From the NCBI GenBank assembly GCA_022013695.1, contig JAKLPS010000004.1:1-64000 (forward strand): a stretch of DNA of 64,000 nt. The letters are read 5' to 3'. The notes beneath the pieces are model-generated. The model did not search any database, was not told where the DNA came from, and saw only the letters and a list, made by a program, of their open reading frames with translations. Numbering within the stretch: the stretch's first letter is position 1; the number at the start of each line of letters is the position of its first letter. Source of the stretch: Weeksellaceae bacterium (GTDB lineage: Bacteria > Bacteroidota > Bacteroidia > Flavobacteriales > Weeksellaceae). Shown piece by piece: positions 9,727 through 19,857 of the stretch. The position numbers and the translations under genes are program-made.

Positions 9727-10287
9727 TTATTGTTCTTCCCATTTAAAGCTGTCGATTAAATGCAACAGATCTTTCTTGATGTAATCTACAGCCGGCGCCA
9801 AAGAGTCAGGACGCGGCCGCGAATTGAAATATAAATTCCCTGTTAAAAAATGTCTAGTACTATCCGTCACATAAAACTGAATGTTGGAAGCCGTTTGACC
9901 TTTTAGTTCATAGAAATTTCCGTAAACGTGTTTCTCCGGGTAAGCGAATGATTTGGTGTCGATGGAACTGGCTTTGATGGTATGTTCATAAACCATTTTT
10001 TCGGCTTCTTTCACGTGAAGCGGAAAATCATTTTTGATCGGGAAATAGGTGATGAAAACGTTGGCTTTCATCTTCGGGTAAGAAAGATTGTACCAGCAAA
10101 GCTGCTTTGACTCCTTCACCGTTGCAAAATCTGAATACTCGAAACTGTAATCGCAAGGTGCAGAAAAAGTCTGGTATTTTGGAGCTGGATATTCCAAACG
10201 CAAATCGCCTTTCGGTTTTGGTAGCGGTTTTTTGGCGCAGGAAAAAAGTGACAATCCTATGAAAACTCTAATGAGATTTTTAAACAT
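9727..10287 (-). CDS. gldD: gliding motility lipoprotein GldD
   Basis: LFSCAKKPLPKPKGDLRLEYPAPKY pattern characteristic of GldD. Confidence 0.85.
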   Translation of the reverse strand: MFKNLIRVFIGLSLFSCAKKPLPKPKGDLRLEYPAPKYQTFSAPCDYSFEYSDFATVKESKQLCWYNLSYPKMKANVFITYFPIKNDFPLHVKEAEKMVYEHTIKASSIDTKSFAYPEKHVYGNFYELKGQTASNIQFYVTDSTRHFLTGNLYFNSRPRPDSLAPAVDYIKKDLLHLIDSFKWEEQ

Positions 10288-10557
10288 TCGGCAAAAATAA
10301 CAATTAGAATCGATACAGAGAATTTTGAATGCTTAATTTTTGTTAAGAGTAATTGATTTACAGAGAAATGCAGTTTTTTTAACGTTTTTCGTCTATTCAT
10401 ATAAAAAATCGTTCTATGTTTTGAAAGCCTCATATAATATGAAAGTATTAAAAAAGCGTTAATATTTGAAGATTAATCCTGCGAATATAAAAGATTTGTA
10501 ACCTTTTTGCGTTTCTGATCGTATAATATATTGCAAGCTAAAGCAAGAGATTTTTAT

Positions 10558-11424
10558 ATGAGACAATTAAAAATTACAAAACAGGTTACCAACAGGGAAA
10601 CCGCATCACTAGACAAGTATCTGCAAGAGATTGGCAAAGTGGAATTGATCACTGCCGATGAAGAGGTAGATTTAGCACAAAGAATCCGCGCTGGCGACAG
10701 AGCGGCGTTGGAGAAACTGATCAAAGCCAATCTTCGTTTCGTGGTTTCTGTTTCCAAACAGTATCAGAATCAGGGACTTTCTCTTCCGGATTTGATCAAC
10801 GAAGGAAATCTTGGTCTGATGAAAGCGGCAAAAAGATATGATGAGACCAGAGGTTTCAAATTCATTTCTTACGCTGTATGGTGGATTCGTCAATCGATTT
10901 TGCAGGCTTTGGCAGAGCAGTCGAGAATTGTAAGATTACCATTGAACAAAATTGGTTCTATCAACAAAATCAACAAAGCGTATGCTCACCTGGAGCAGGA
11001 GAACGAAAGACCGCCTTCTCCGGAAGAATTGGCAGAAGTGCTGGATATGAGCGAAGACGACATCAAGGAATCTATGAAAAACAGTGGCCGCCACCTATCG
11101 ATGGATGCGCCGCTTGTGGAAGGTGAAGATTCCAATCTTTACGACGTTTTGCGTTCGGGAGAGTCTCCAAGTCCAGATAAGGATTTGATGTTGGAATCTC
11201 TACAAATCGAAATCGAAAGAGCGCTTCAAACTTTGACGCCGAGAGAAGCGGATTTGGTAAGACTATATTTCGGATTGAACGGAAAACATCCAATGACGCT
11301 TGAAGAAATCGGAGAAACTTTTGACCTTACGAGAGAACGAGTTCGCCAAATCAAAGAAAAAGCAATCAAAAGATTGAAACACAACACCAGAAGTAAGATC
11401 CTGAAATCTTACCTTGGAAAATAA
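10558..11424 (+). CDS. rpoD: primary RNA polymerase sigma factor (RpoD/SigA family)
   Basis: [74 protein letters not shown]. Confidence 0.96.
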   Translation: MRQLKITKQVTNRETASLDKYLQEIGKVELITADEEVDLAQRIRAGDRAALEKLIKANLRFVVSVSKQYQNQGLSLPDLINEGNLGLMKAAKRYDETRGFKFISYAVWWIRQSILQALAEQSRIVRLPLNKIGSINKINKAYAHLEQENERPPSPEELAEVLDMSEDDIKESMKNSGRHLSMDAPLVEGEDSNLYDVLRSGESPSPDKDLMLESLQIEIERALQTLTPREADLVRLYFGLNGKHPMTLEEIGETFDLTRERVRQIKEKAIKRLKHNTRSKILKSYLGK

Positions 11425-11448
11425 AAATTCCTTTTGGGAATGTAATTG

Positions 11449-11476
11449 AAGCAAGATTTTTTGGTCTTGCTTTTTT
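11449..11476 (+). terminator. rho-independent terminator downstream of rpoD
   Basis: aagcaaga-ttttttgg-tcttgctt then T-run. Confidence 0.7.
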
Positions 11477-11540
11477 GTTTGAAATGCTGCTAAAAATTCA
11501 GATTTATAGTTCGCAACGTCTCGAAATATTTTAAAATCTA

Positions 11541-12062
11541 CTAATATTCTTTTTTAAGACTTTCAATCAGATTTTCGAGTTCTTTGATTTTGTCTTTTAA
11601 GTTCTTGATGTCGTTTTTGTTGCTGGAAACTTTGCTTTTCAGCATCACCGTGCGGGCTCGTTCGCTGTGATCTTCGTCGTCATCATCCTCGTTGATTTCC
11701 TCTACATCTTCCTGGATTTCATCAATATCTTCCTGAATTTCCTCGATATCTTCCTGAATTTCATCAATATCTTCCTGAATTTCGTTAACATCTTCCTTCA
11801 AATCCTCAATATGCTCTGTACTTTTATTCACAGTCATTTGGATGAAAATCGCCAAATAAATGGCTTCCAAAGAAACAACAGTTGTGAGAACCAACAACAT
11901 GTGTTCGAATTCCACAATGTTGAAAATGGGTAATGCAAAACAGACAATGAAGAAAACCGTATGAAAAATAAGCGACGGAATAGAGCCAACCCACCAGATC
12001 ACGCCATTGGCAATCCGCTCCAAGACTTTGATTTTCTTCTGATTTTCTTCTGTAAAGTTCAT
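11541..12062 (-). CDS. DUF1003-like membrane protein with acidic heptad coiled-coil tail
   Basis: ANGVIWWVGSIPSLIFHTVFF...EFEHMLLVLTTVVSLEAIYLAIFIQMTVN; EIQEDIDEIQEDIEEIQEDIDEIQEDVEEI; start moved from 12113. Confidence 0.7.
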   Translation of the reverse strand: MNFTEENQKKIKVLERIANGVIWWVGSIPSLIFHTVFFIVCFALPIFNIVEFEHMLLVLTTVVSLEAIYLAIFIQMTVNKSTEHIEDLKEDVNEIQEDIDEIQEDIEEIQEDIDEIQEDVEEINEDDDDEDHSERARTVMLKSKVSSNKNDIKNLKDKIKELENLIESLKKEY

Positions 12063-12112
12063 TGCTAAATTTTGATAAAAATAGGGATTTAAAAAATGAT
12101 TGGCAAACATCA

Positions 12113-13018
12113 TTAATTAATCACATCCGCCAACGCCTTATCCAAATTATTATAAACAAATTTGAAACCCGAATTTTCGATTTTTCTGGAAGAAATACGA
12201 CTTCCTTCCAAAGCTAAAACCGCCATTTCGCCCAAAACCGCTTTGACGACAAATTTGGGAATATTCGGCAACCAGATTTTTTTGTCAAGATGGTCAGCTA
12301 TTTTTCGAGTCAGTTCTCGGTTGTTTACGAAATCTGGCGATGCCGCGTTGTAGGCGCCTTCCATCGAAACATCTTCCACAGCTTTGATGTATATCGAAAC
12401 CAAATCGTCCACATGAATCCATGGAAAATACTGATCACCCGAGCCCAAAACTGCGCCGAAGTTCAGTTCGATTGGCTTTTTGAGAACGTCCAGAGCGCCG
12501 CCCTTTTCCGAAAGTGCCGTAGAAGTTCTAATGCAAACCACTCTACTTCCTAATTTTTCAAATTGATGCGCTTTCAGTTCCCAATCTGCGCAAACTTTTC
12601 CCAAAAAATCGGTTGCCGGCGGATCATTTTCAGAAAAAATCTGTGTAGAAGTAATTTGCCCGTAAATGCCTACTGCCGAGGAAGAAATGACGGCTTCGGG
12701 ATGAATATTTTGTTTCTGCATTTCTTCAAAAATGAATTGTGCAGAATTGATCCGGCTGTCATAGATTTCCTTTTTGTAAGATGCTGTCCAGCGTTTGCTG
12801 ATGCTGGCTCCGGCGAGATGAATGAAAATGTAAGTACCATCTAATGCGCCATCTTCTATAAAACCATTTTCATAATCCCAAACATAAGAGGTGAAATCGG
12901 ATTTGTTTTCAGGTTTCGAACGCACAAGAATCTCAACTTGATAACCTCTTTCAAATAATTTTCTGGAAAGCTTTTTTCCAATAAGTCCCGTTGCCCCGCT
13001 GATGAGAATCTTTTTCAT
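12113..13018 (-). CDS. TIGR01777-type NAD-dependent epimerase/oxidoreductase
   Basis: ILISGATGLIGKKLSRKL; YGQITSTQIFSENDPPATDFLGKVCADWE. Confidence 0.9.
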   Translation of the reverse strand: MKKILISGATGLIGKKLSRKLFERGYQVEILVRSKPENKSDFTSYVWDYENGFIEDGALDGTYIFIHLAGASISKRWTASYKKEIYDSRINSAQFIFEEMQKQNIHPEAVISSSAVGIYGQITSTQIFSENDPPATDFLGKVCADWELKAHQFEKLGSRVVCIRTSTALSEKGGALDVLKKPIELNFGAVLGSGDQYFPWIHVDDLVSIYIKAVEDVSMEGAYNAASPDFVNNRELTRKIADHLDKKIWLPNIPKFVVKAVLGEMAVLALEGSRISSRKIENSGFKFVYNNLDKALADVIN

Positions 13019-13111
13019 AATGGAATTTCCTTTCTGAAATCAAAAACGAGTCCAAGTAAAACCAAATTTTATATTAAGTTTCTGAAAACTGACAATTGAC
13101 ATTAATCCTAA

Positions 13112-13936
13112 TCAAACTAACTTGATTCTATCGTCCGTAATTTCAATCATCTTGTCTTTGTACAGAGTTCCGATGGCTTTTTTGAAATTCTTCTTGCTCA
13201 TCTGCAATTCATCTTTGATTTCTTCCGGAGAAGATTTGTCCGACAAATAGAGCAATCCGTAATTTTCATTCAGTTTATCGATGATTTTTTGTTTGAATTC
13301 GTCCACGTTTTCAAAACCTTGCGGTTGCAAAGTGACGTCTATTTTCCCATCATCTCGGATGGTTTTGATGTAGCCTATTTCTTCGGAAAGCGGGTATAAT
13401 TTTTTGTAAACATCTGTGGCATAGATTAATCCAATATATTTTTTATTGATGATAACGTTCCAGCCCAGCTCGGACTCATTCATCATCAAAAGATCTACCT
13501 TTTCGCCCTTTCGGAGCGGGAGGTTTTCGTACTGCGGATTCCGTTTGAATTTGGTAGTTCCGGTAGTCAAACCAGTAGCTTCGTCGGTGTAAACATAGAC
13601 GATGTAGCGTTTCCCTTCCAAGATCTTAGATTTCTGTTGTTTGTAGGGGACAAAAAGATCTTTGATGATGCCCCAATCCATAAAAGCGCCTGTTGGTAGG
13701 CTTTGCACGCAGGTCATCACAGCAAATTCTCCTACTTCTGCATTGGCTTTTTCGGTGGTGGCTTTTAGGCTTCCATCATCTTGATATACAAATACTTGTA
13801 CCTCTGTACCAACATCCCAAGACTCCTCTGCAAATATTTTCTGGATGAAAGCTTTTTCGCCAAGATCATCATTTAGAATAAAACCAGAAGAGATTTTTTC
13901 AGCAATTGTGAGCGTTTGAGTTTGGCCGGGCTTCAT
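13112..13936 (-). CDS. S1 RNA-binding, CvfB-like protein
   Basis: GAFMDWGIIKDLFVPYKQQ S1-like repeats, C-terminal winged-helix-like end. Confidence 0.85.
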   Translation of the reverse strand: MKPGQTQTLTIAEKISSGFILNDDLGEKAFIQKIFAEESWDVGTEVQVFVYQDDGSLKATTEKANAEVGEFAVMTCVQSLPTGAFMDWGIIKDLFVPYKQQKSKILEGKRYIVYVYTDEATGLTTGTTKFKRNPQYENLPLRKGEKVDLLMMNESELGWNVIINKKYIGLIYATDVYKKLYPLSEEIGYIKTIRDDGKIDVTLQPQGFENVDEFKQKIIDKLNENYGLLYLSDKSSPEEIKDELQMSKKNFKKAIGTLYKDKMIEITDDRIKLV

Positions 13937-14127
13937 AGAATAGAATTTGACGCAAAAATAGATAAACTTTTCCTAACTCGGTTTTGTAAAACAAGTCAGG
14001 GGAAAAATTTTCATTATGGACAGGTTTTGAAATAAGGCGTTTTTTCATAAGAAGGTTCAGCACTTCTTTCAAAGATTGTTTTATCTAATTTAAAATCATT
14101 CTTAACATAAGAAATCATAACTTTGAA

Positions 14128-14520
14128 ATGTTGAAAAAGTTGATTTCCATACTGTTGCTGTCTTTATATTTGGTTTCTACGACTGAGCTGTATCAGCTTT
14201 TGAAAATTCCGGATTTGATAGAGCATTACTGCGAGCATAAAACACTGAATCCACAGATGTCCGTCGCCCAATTTTTGAAGATGCATTATGACCATCCCGT
14301 GAAAGATGGCGATTATAAAAAAGATCAAAGATTGCCTTTCGTCATTCATTCTGCACCACTTGCGTTGTTTTTTACCGTCAGCCAGAGGTTTGAGTTGGAT
14401 GTTAAAAATAGCAATTTCAGGAAGATCAGATCTCAAAAATTTCCTTCCTACAACATCAACTTTTGTTATAAAGGTTTCTTACATTCCGCTTGGGAGCCAC
14501 CCAAACATTCTCCTATTTAA
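14128..14520 (+). CDS. small membrane-anchored hypothetical, weakly similar to 49299..49703
   Basis: ORF; N-terminal TM, EHYCEHK, ends WEPPKHSPI. Confidence 0.55.
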   Translation: MLKKLISILLLSLYLVSTTELYQLLKIPDLIEHYCEHKTLNPQMSVAQFLKMHYDHPVKDGDYKKDQRLPFVIHSAPLALFFTVSQRFELDVKNSNFRKIRSQKFPSYNINFCYKGFLHSAWEPPKHSPI

Positions 14521-14640
14521 ATTTTCTTCGATATTTGATCCTATTAAGATCAAATTAAAAATTACATATATGTAGTTGATTATCAGCTGTATTAATATTG
14601 CTGTATTAATTAAAAACAAATAATTAAAAAAAATTTCATA

Positions 14641-15084
14641 ATGAAAACAATCATTGTAGCCGTATTGATGGCTTTATTTTCTAATGTCCTTGTGGCTCAG
14701 ACCCGTCTGGAAGATGCCAAAAAACAAGCCGGCGAAAAAAAAGAGTTGATTTTGCTCAATTTTTCGGGCTCAGACTGGTGCATTCCCTGTATTAAACTGC
14801 ACAAAAATATTATCGAAACAGAGGAATTCAAAAGTTTGACAACTGAAAACATAATCGTTTACCTCAACGCAGATTTCCCAAGAAGTAAGAAGAACCAGCC
14901 AGCTCCGGAATTGAAAAAAGAAAATGCCGCGCTGGCCGAACTGTACAATCCCAAAGGACTTTTTCCCTACACACTTTTGCTGGATGCCGATGGTAAAATC
15001 CTGAAAAGCTGGGAAGGACTTCCTTCGGAAAATGCAGCAACGTTCTGCCAAGAAATACGTGAAATCAAAGGCAATCTAAATTAA
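14641..15084 (+). CDS. thioredoxin-like secreted protein (CxxC: CIPC)
   Basis: Signal peptide; LNFSGSDWCIPCIKLHKNIIETEEF. Confidence 0.85.
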   Translation: MKTIIVAVLMALFSNVLVAQTRLEDAKKQAGEKKELILLNFSGSDWCIPCIKLHKNIIETEEFKSLTTENIIVYLNADFPRSKKNQPAPELKKENAALAELYNPKGLFPYTLLLDADGKILKSWEGLPSENAATFCQEIREIKGNLN

Positions 15085-15092
15085 GAAACGAT

Positions 15093-16019
15093 ATGCTAAG
15101 AGAATTCAAAAGACCTCAAAAACTGATGGGGAACGCTTTTGAAATTACCGTCGTAGATGAGGACGAAAAGCTTGCAAACCACCATATTGACGCTGCAATA
15201 GCAGAAATCCAACGAATCGAAAAATTGTTGACGACTTTCAGCGAAGAAAGCCAGACCAACCTCATCAACCGCAATGCAGGCATCAAACCGGTAAAAGTAG
15301 ATGCAGAAGTGTTTGGCCTGATCGAAAGAAGTCTGCGAATCAGCGCGGTCACCGACGGATATTTTGACATTTCTTACGGCGGCATCGACAAAAGTTTCTG
15401 GAACTTCGATCGAGAAATGAAGCAACTGCCCGATCCCGAATTGATCAAAAATCACTTGAAGCTGGTCAATTATCGCAATATCCTTCTGAATCCCGATGAT
15501 CAAACTGTATTTCTGAAAGAAAAAGGAATGCGGATCGGCTTCGGAGGCATCGGAAAAGGCTACGCTGCGGAAATGGCGAAACGACAGCTTCTGCAACGCG
15601 GTGTGCTTGCCGGAATCGTCAATGCTTCCGGCGATCTGACGACTTGGGGAAATCAGGCCGACGGCCAACCGTGGACCATCGGAATTGCCGATCCCGGAAA
15701 TGCAAAACAAGCCTTCTCTTACCTGAACATTACCGATATGGCCATCGCTACGTCGGGAAATTATGAAAAATTTGTGGTCATCGACGGGAAAAAATATTCG
15801 CACACCATCAACCCGAACACCGGAATGCCCGTTTCAGGCGTCAAAAGTGTCACCATCTTTTGTCCCAACGCCGAAATTGCCGATGCAATGGCAACGCCCG
15901 TGAGCATTATGGGAATCGAGTCGGCGCTAAGTATGGTGAACCAAATTAATCATCTGGAATGTATCATTATTGATGACGAGGATCACATTTATTCATCTCA
16001 AAATATTCATCTTAAATGA
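15093..16019 (+). CDS. apbE: FAD:protein FMN transferase ApbE
   Basis: MRIGFGGIGKGYAAEMAKRQL; NASGDLTTWG; SHTINPNTGMPVSG motifs. Confidence 0.93.
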   Translation: MLREFKRPQKLMGNAFEITVVDEDEKLANHHIDAAIAEIQRIEKLLTTFSEESQTNLINRNAGIKPVKVDAEVFGLIERSLRISAVTDGYFDISYGGIDKSFWNFDREMKQLPDPELIKNHLKLVNYRNILLNPDDQTVFLKEKGMRIGFGGIGKGYAAEMAKRQLLQRGVLAGIVNASGDLTTWGNQADGQPWTIGIADPGNAKQAFSYLNITDMAIATSGNYEKFVVIDGKKYSHTINPNTGMPVSGVKSVTIFCPNAEIADAMATPVSIMGIESALSMVNQINHLECIIIDDEDHIYSSQNIHLK

Positions 16020-16057
16020 AATCGAAGATTTTATTTGAAAAACAAACCCAATAAAAA

Positions 16058-16288
16058 ATGAAAAATTATAAGTCAAAAACAATTGTAGCAACCGCTTTTT
16101 TGCTGATTGCCAACTGTATATCTTCTTGCACTACGGTAAAAGAATACGAAAAAAATAAGCTCAACGATGCCGAAATGGTACTGGGAAACAGAACCATCGA
16201 AAAAACCGAACTCAGCTTCCAATCCTACCGCGAAGGCTCGTCCGGTGCCAACGCAGGCAAAGTGGGCGGCGGCTGCGGCTGCAACTAA
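16058..16288 (+). CDS. DUF4266-like small lipoprotein with C-terminal GGGCGCN
   Basis: Lipobox ISSC; SYREGSSGANAGKVGGGCGCN; between apbE and DUF3570-like gene. Confidence 0.8.
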   Translation: MKNYKSKTIVATAFLLIANCISSCTTVKEYEKNKLNDAEMVLGNRTIEKTELSFQSYREGSSGANAGKVGGGCGCN

Positions 16289-16323
16289 AAGGAGTCATTG
16301 TAAAAAATTAATTATGATCTAAA

Positions 16324-17514
16324 ATGAAAAAAATTATAATAAGTATCCTTGCTCTTTTCGGAATGTTCAACGCCAAAGCACAAGAAGATACCGGCAATAA
16401 TAAGCCGAAAAAACTGACATTCGAGGAGGCCAATCTGGTTTCCAGCTATTATAAACAGGATGGCAACAACTCGGCGGTCACCGGCGGCATAGGTTCCGAA
16501 CATCTGACCGATATTTCCAACACCATCGATGTGACGATGGTAAAATATGACAAGAAAGACCGAAAAAACAAGTTCGATTTTAGTCTCGGAATCGATCATT
16601 ACACATCGGCATCATCTGATATGATCGATTTGAAAGCCAATTCATCGGCGTCTCATTCAGACAATCGGGTTTATCCCAGCATCAATTGGAGTCGGGAAAA
16701 TGAGGAAAAAGGCACTACCTTGATGGCGGGCGTTGCCTACTCCGGCGAATACGATTATCAATCTTTTGGAGCAAATATTGGTTTTGCAAAGAAAACGCCC
16801 AACAAAATGGGAGAATTCACGGCCAAATTTCAGGCTTTTCTGGATCAGGTCACACTGATTGCACCGATAGAACTGAGAACAGGCAACAATAACGGCGGCG
16901 AAGGCGACGATTATGGAACGACTGGGAGAAATACCTTTGCGCTATCACTTGCCTATTCGCAGATCATCAATAAAGATTTTCAAATGGAGTTTTTGGTAGA
17001 TGGTGTGCAGCAAACCGGCTATCTGAGTTTGCCGTTCCACCGTGTTTATTTTAACGACAATTCTGTTCATCAGGAAGCATTGCCCGACAAACGCTTCAAA
17101 ATTCCCCTGGGATTGCGTGCCAATTATTTTCTTGGAGACAAAGTGATTCTGAGAGCTTACTACCGATATTACACAGACGATTGGGATTTGACCTCGCACA
17201 CTATCAGCTTGGAAACGCCCGTGAAGCTCTCGCCTTTCCTTTCCGTGAGTCCGTTTTACAGGTATTATTCTCAGACGGCCGCCAAATATTTTTCGCCTTA
17301 TCAAACGCACACGGCTTTTGACGATTTTTACACCAGCAATTACGATCTTTCCAAATTCGACAGTCATTTTTATGGTGCAGGAATTAGAATTAGTCCAAAA
17401 AATGGATTGTTCGGCGTCGCACAGCTCAATATGTTGGAGGTCCGATATGGCCACTACACCAAATCGATCGGAATGAAATCTGATATTATTTCCTTAAATC
17501 TAAGATTCAAATAA
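16324..17514 (+). CDS. DUF3570-like outer-membrane barrel protein
   Basis: Signal peptide; DIDVTMVKYDKKD..FDFSLGIDHYTSASSD; alternating beta-strand pattern ending in LNLRFK. Confidence 0.82.
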   Translation: MKKIIISILALFGMFNAKAQEDTGNNKPKKLTFEEANLVSSYYKQDGNNSAVTGGIGSEHLTDISNTIDVTMVKYDKKDRKNKFDFSLGIDHYTSASSDMIDLKANSSASHSDNRVYPSINWSRENEEKGTTLMAGVAYSGEYDYQSFGANIGFAKKTPNKMGEFTAKFQAFLDQVTLIAPIELRTGNNNGGEGDDYGTTGRNTFALSLAYSQIINKDFQMEFLVDGVQQTGYLSLPFHRVYFNDNSVHQEALPDKRFKIPLGLRANYFLGDKVILRAYYRYYTDDWDLTSHTISLETPVKLSPFLSVSPFYRYYSQTAAKYFSPYQTHTAFDDFYTSNYDLSKFDSHFYGAGIRISPKNGLFGVAQLNMLEVRYGHYTKSIGMKSDIISLNLRFK

Positions 17515-17576
17515 AAATCATTTTAACTTTGACTTGTCGAAAGTTGTTGGCAAGTCCAATTTTTAATAAAAAAAAT

Positions 17577-18272
17577 ATGCATCATCAATTAGAAAAACAC
17601 TATGTCACCAGGGTTGGCTGGCTGCGCGCTGCAGTACTGGGCGCTAACGACGGATTGCTGTCCACCACGAGTATCGTCATTGGTGTAGCAGCTGCAACGC
17701 CCGACAGAAATACAATTGTTCTGGCTGCATTGGCAGGAATGATTGCCGGCGCAATGTCTATGGCGGCTGGGGAATATGTATCCGTGAGTTCGCAAGCAGA
17801 TACCGAAAAGGCCGATCTCTTGCGGGAACAGCGCGAACTGGAAGAAATGCCGGAAATTGAACTGATGGAGCTGGCAAAAGTGTATGAACGGCGCGGCGTA
17901 ACGCAAGAAACTGCTTTGCAAGTGGCCACCGAGCTTACGGCGCACGATGCTTTGGGCGCGCATGCGCACGACGAGTTGGGCATCAATGAGATTACTCAAG
18001 CAAGACCATTTCTGGCTGCTATTGCGTCATTCGGTTCGTTTGCTCTGGGCGCTTTGTTGCCTTTTGCAGTGTCGATGTCGGCACCGATTAAGAATATGGT
18101 TTATTTCCAATATGGATTTTCTATTGTTTTCTTGATGATTCTGGGCGCCATTTCTGCGAGAACAGGCGGTTCCAAAATTGGGATTGCTATTCTGAGGATT
18201 TGTTTCTGGGGAACGGTTGCGATGGGAATTACCGCTTTGGTAGGCCATCTTTTTGGGGTCAAAGTTTCGTAG
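17577..18272 (+). CDS. VIT1/CCC1-family Fe/Mn transporter
   Basis: GANDGLLSTTSIVIGVAAA; GMIAGAMSMAAGEYVSVSSQADTE. Confidence 0.93.
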   Translation: MHHQLEKHYVTRVGWLRAAVLGANDGLLSTTSIVIGVAAATPDRNTIVLAALAGMIAGAMSMAAGEYVSVSSQADTEKADLLREQRELEEMPEIELMELAKVYERRGVTQETALQVATELTAHDALGAHAHDELGINEITQARPFLAAIASFGSFALGALLPFAVSMSAPIKNMVYFQYGFSIVFLMILGAISARTGGSKIGIAILRICFWGTVAMGITALVGHLFGVKVS

Positions 18273-18276
18273 ATCA

Positions 18277-18318
18277 AAAATGATCCGCCCACGATGATTA
18301 AAATTGGCGGATCATTTT
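18277..18318. terminator. bidirectional hairpin terminator
   Basis: aaaatgatccgcc 18277-18289 / ggcggatcatttt 18306-18318 between convergent genes. Confidence 0.8.
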
Positions 18319-18419
18319 ATTTTTTTTATCAAGCATCAAAAATTCTGCGATAGAGTTTTTGATTTATCAAAATGCTGTAAAAGATCAATCCATTTACCTG
18401 AGCTGGTTCTATAAATGAT

Positions 18420-19844
18420 CTAAACCAGAAGAAAAGAAGCCGGTGCCTTTTCGATTTTTGGGTGCGCTTCCAGATAAAGCAGCATTGCATCGACAGCCGT
18501 AATAGCGGTTTCAGTTCTGTTTTTGCCATATTTTTTTGGCACGCCCTGCTCTGTAAGAAAGGCAACTTTGTAACTTCTGTCTTTTTCTAAAAGCTGATTT
18601 TGAAAATAGATTTCCTGAATCCGGAATCCCGGCGGATTTTCTATTCTCATTAGAATGCGAAGTCCACTGCAACGCTTCACGTAGCCCCCCATTTGGTGCA
18701 TTGGTTCGGCGGAAAACGTGCGTTCCAAATTTTCCTCCAGCATTTCGAAAATTTCTTGACCGCTAAGTTCTGTTGTCGTAATCGGTGGGTTCATCGGCAC
18801 CATTTGGTACAAATTCCAAAGCGTCACATTTCCTTTGTCTATCGGTGCGCCATATCGCCAACCGTTGGAAAAGGAAATTTCAGTCGCCGTGGCAAAATTC
18901 ACCGCAGTCAGCAGAAAATCGTCCATCGAGGAAGACAAGCCGGAGTACCGGTGCAATATCTGCTCGGAAGTGCCTACTATTTTCTCTTTCATTTCTTCGT
19001 AAGGTGAGAGAACATCGGCCACCAGAGCCTTCAAAGTTGCTTCTTCTGCAACAGAATCATCTGCGGTAATCAATTCATAACCGTAATTTTGGACCGCATC
19101 ATTTTCCACTTGCAGTTGCAAATGTCCCACGAAAGAGCCGTGGCAGCCGCATTGTATAATCACAGTTCCGTTTACTTCCGCTGCTTCGTACATCCGGTTG
19201 TGCGTATGCGCACTGAGGCAGACATCGATTCCGGAAACATTTTTTAGTAATTCTACGTCCTGCGGAAAGCCATTATGGGACAAAAGAATGATGAGTCCGA
19301 CGCTTTTTTCCTGTAGTTCGGCCACGCATTTCCGAGTTTCTTCGATACCATCGGTCACGGTGATGCCTTCACTGAATTTTTCAGGCATTGTTTTGTCGAT
19401 AATATTGCAACAAATACCAATGATGCCTATTTTAATTTGCTCAATTTCTAAGATTTGATAAGGCGATAGAAAAGGTTTTCCGTTCTCATCATAGACATTG
19501 CAGCCCAAAATGGGATAATGGAGCTGGCTTCCCAACTCCAAAAGGTGCTTTGGCGTGTAGGCAAAATCCCAATGGCCGACCATTGCGCTTAACTCCAATG
19601 CATTAAGAATGGGAATAAGCGCCTCGCCTTTTGACTTTACCACCGGAAACGTGCCGTGGAAGGTGTCGCCGCCGTCGAAAAACAAGCTATTTGGATTTTC
19701 GGATTTGATTTTTTGAAAAATGGATTTAATTCTGGCGTAGCCTCCCGCTTGGGCGATATATTCTTTTTGATTGTCGTAAAAAAGCTCGGGATGTGGCTCC
19801 AGATACCCGTGAACATCGTTGATAAAAGCGATCGATAATTTCAT
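18420..19844 (-). CDS. bifunctional metallophosphatase/5'-nucleotidase
   Basis: MKLSIAFINDVHGYLEPHPE; FFDGGDTFHGTFPV; CLSAHTHNRMYEA. Confidence 0.92.
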   Translation of the reverse strand: MKLSIAFINDVHGYLEPHPELFYDNQKEYIAQAGGYARIKSIFQKIKSENPNSLFFDGGDTFHGTFPVVKSKGEALIPILNALELSAMVGHWDFAYTPKHLLELGSQLHYPILGCNVYDENGKPFLSPYQILEIEQIKIGIIGICCNIIDKTMPEKFSEGITVTDGIEETRKCVAELQEKSVGLIILLSHNGFPQDVELLKNVSGIDVCLSAHTHNRMYEAAEVNGTVIIQCGCHGSFVGHLQLQVENDAVQNYGYELITADDSVAEEATLKALVADVLSPYEEMKEKIVGTSEQILHRYSGLSSSMDDFLLTAVNFATATEISFSNGWRYGAPIDKGNVTLWNLYQMVPMNPPITTTELSGQEIFEMLEENLERTFSAEPMHQMGGYVKRCSGLRILMRIENPPGFRIQEIYFQNQLLEKDRSYKVAFLTEQGVPKKYGKNRTETAITAVDAMLLYLEAHPKIEKAPASFLLV

Positions 19845-19857
19845 TTTTGGTTTGTTT

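Noticed and set aside
11694-11817. Regular 21-nt repeats considered as a CRISPR-like array
   Set aside because: No unique spacers; the repeat is in frame and encodes heptads of a coiled coil.
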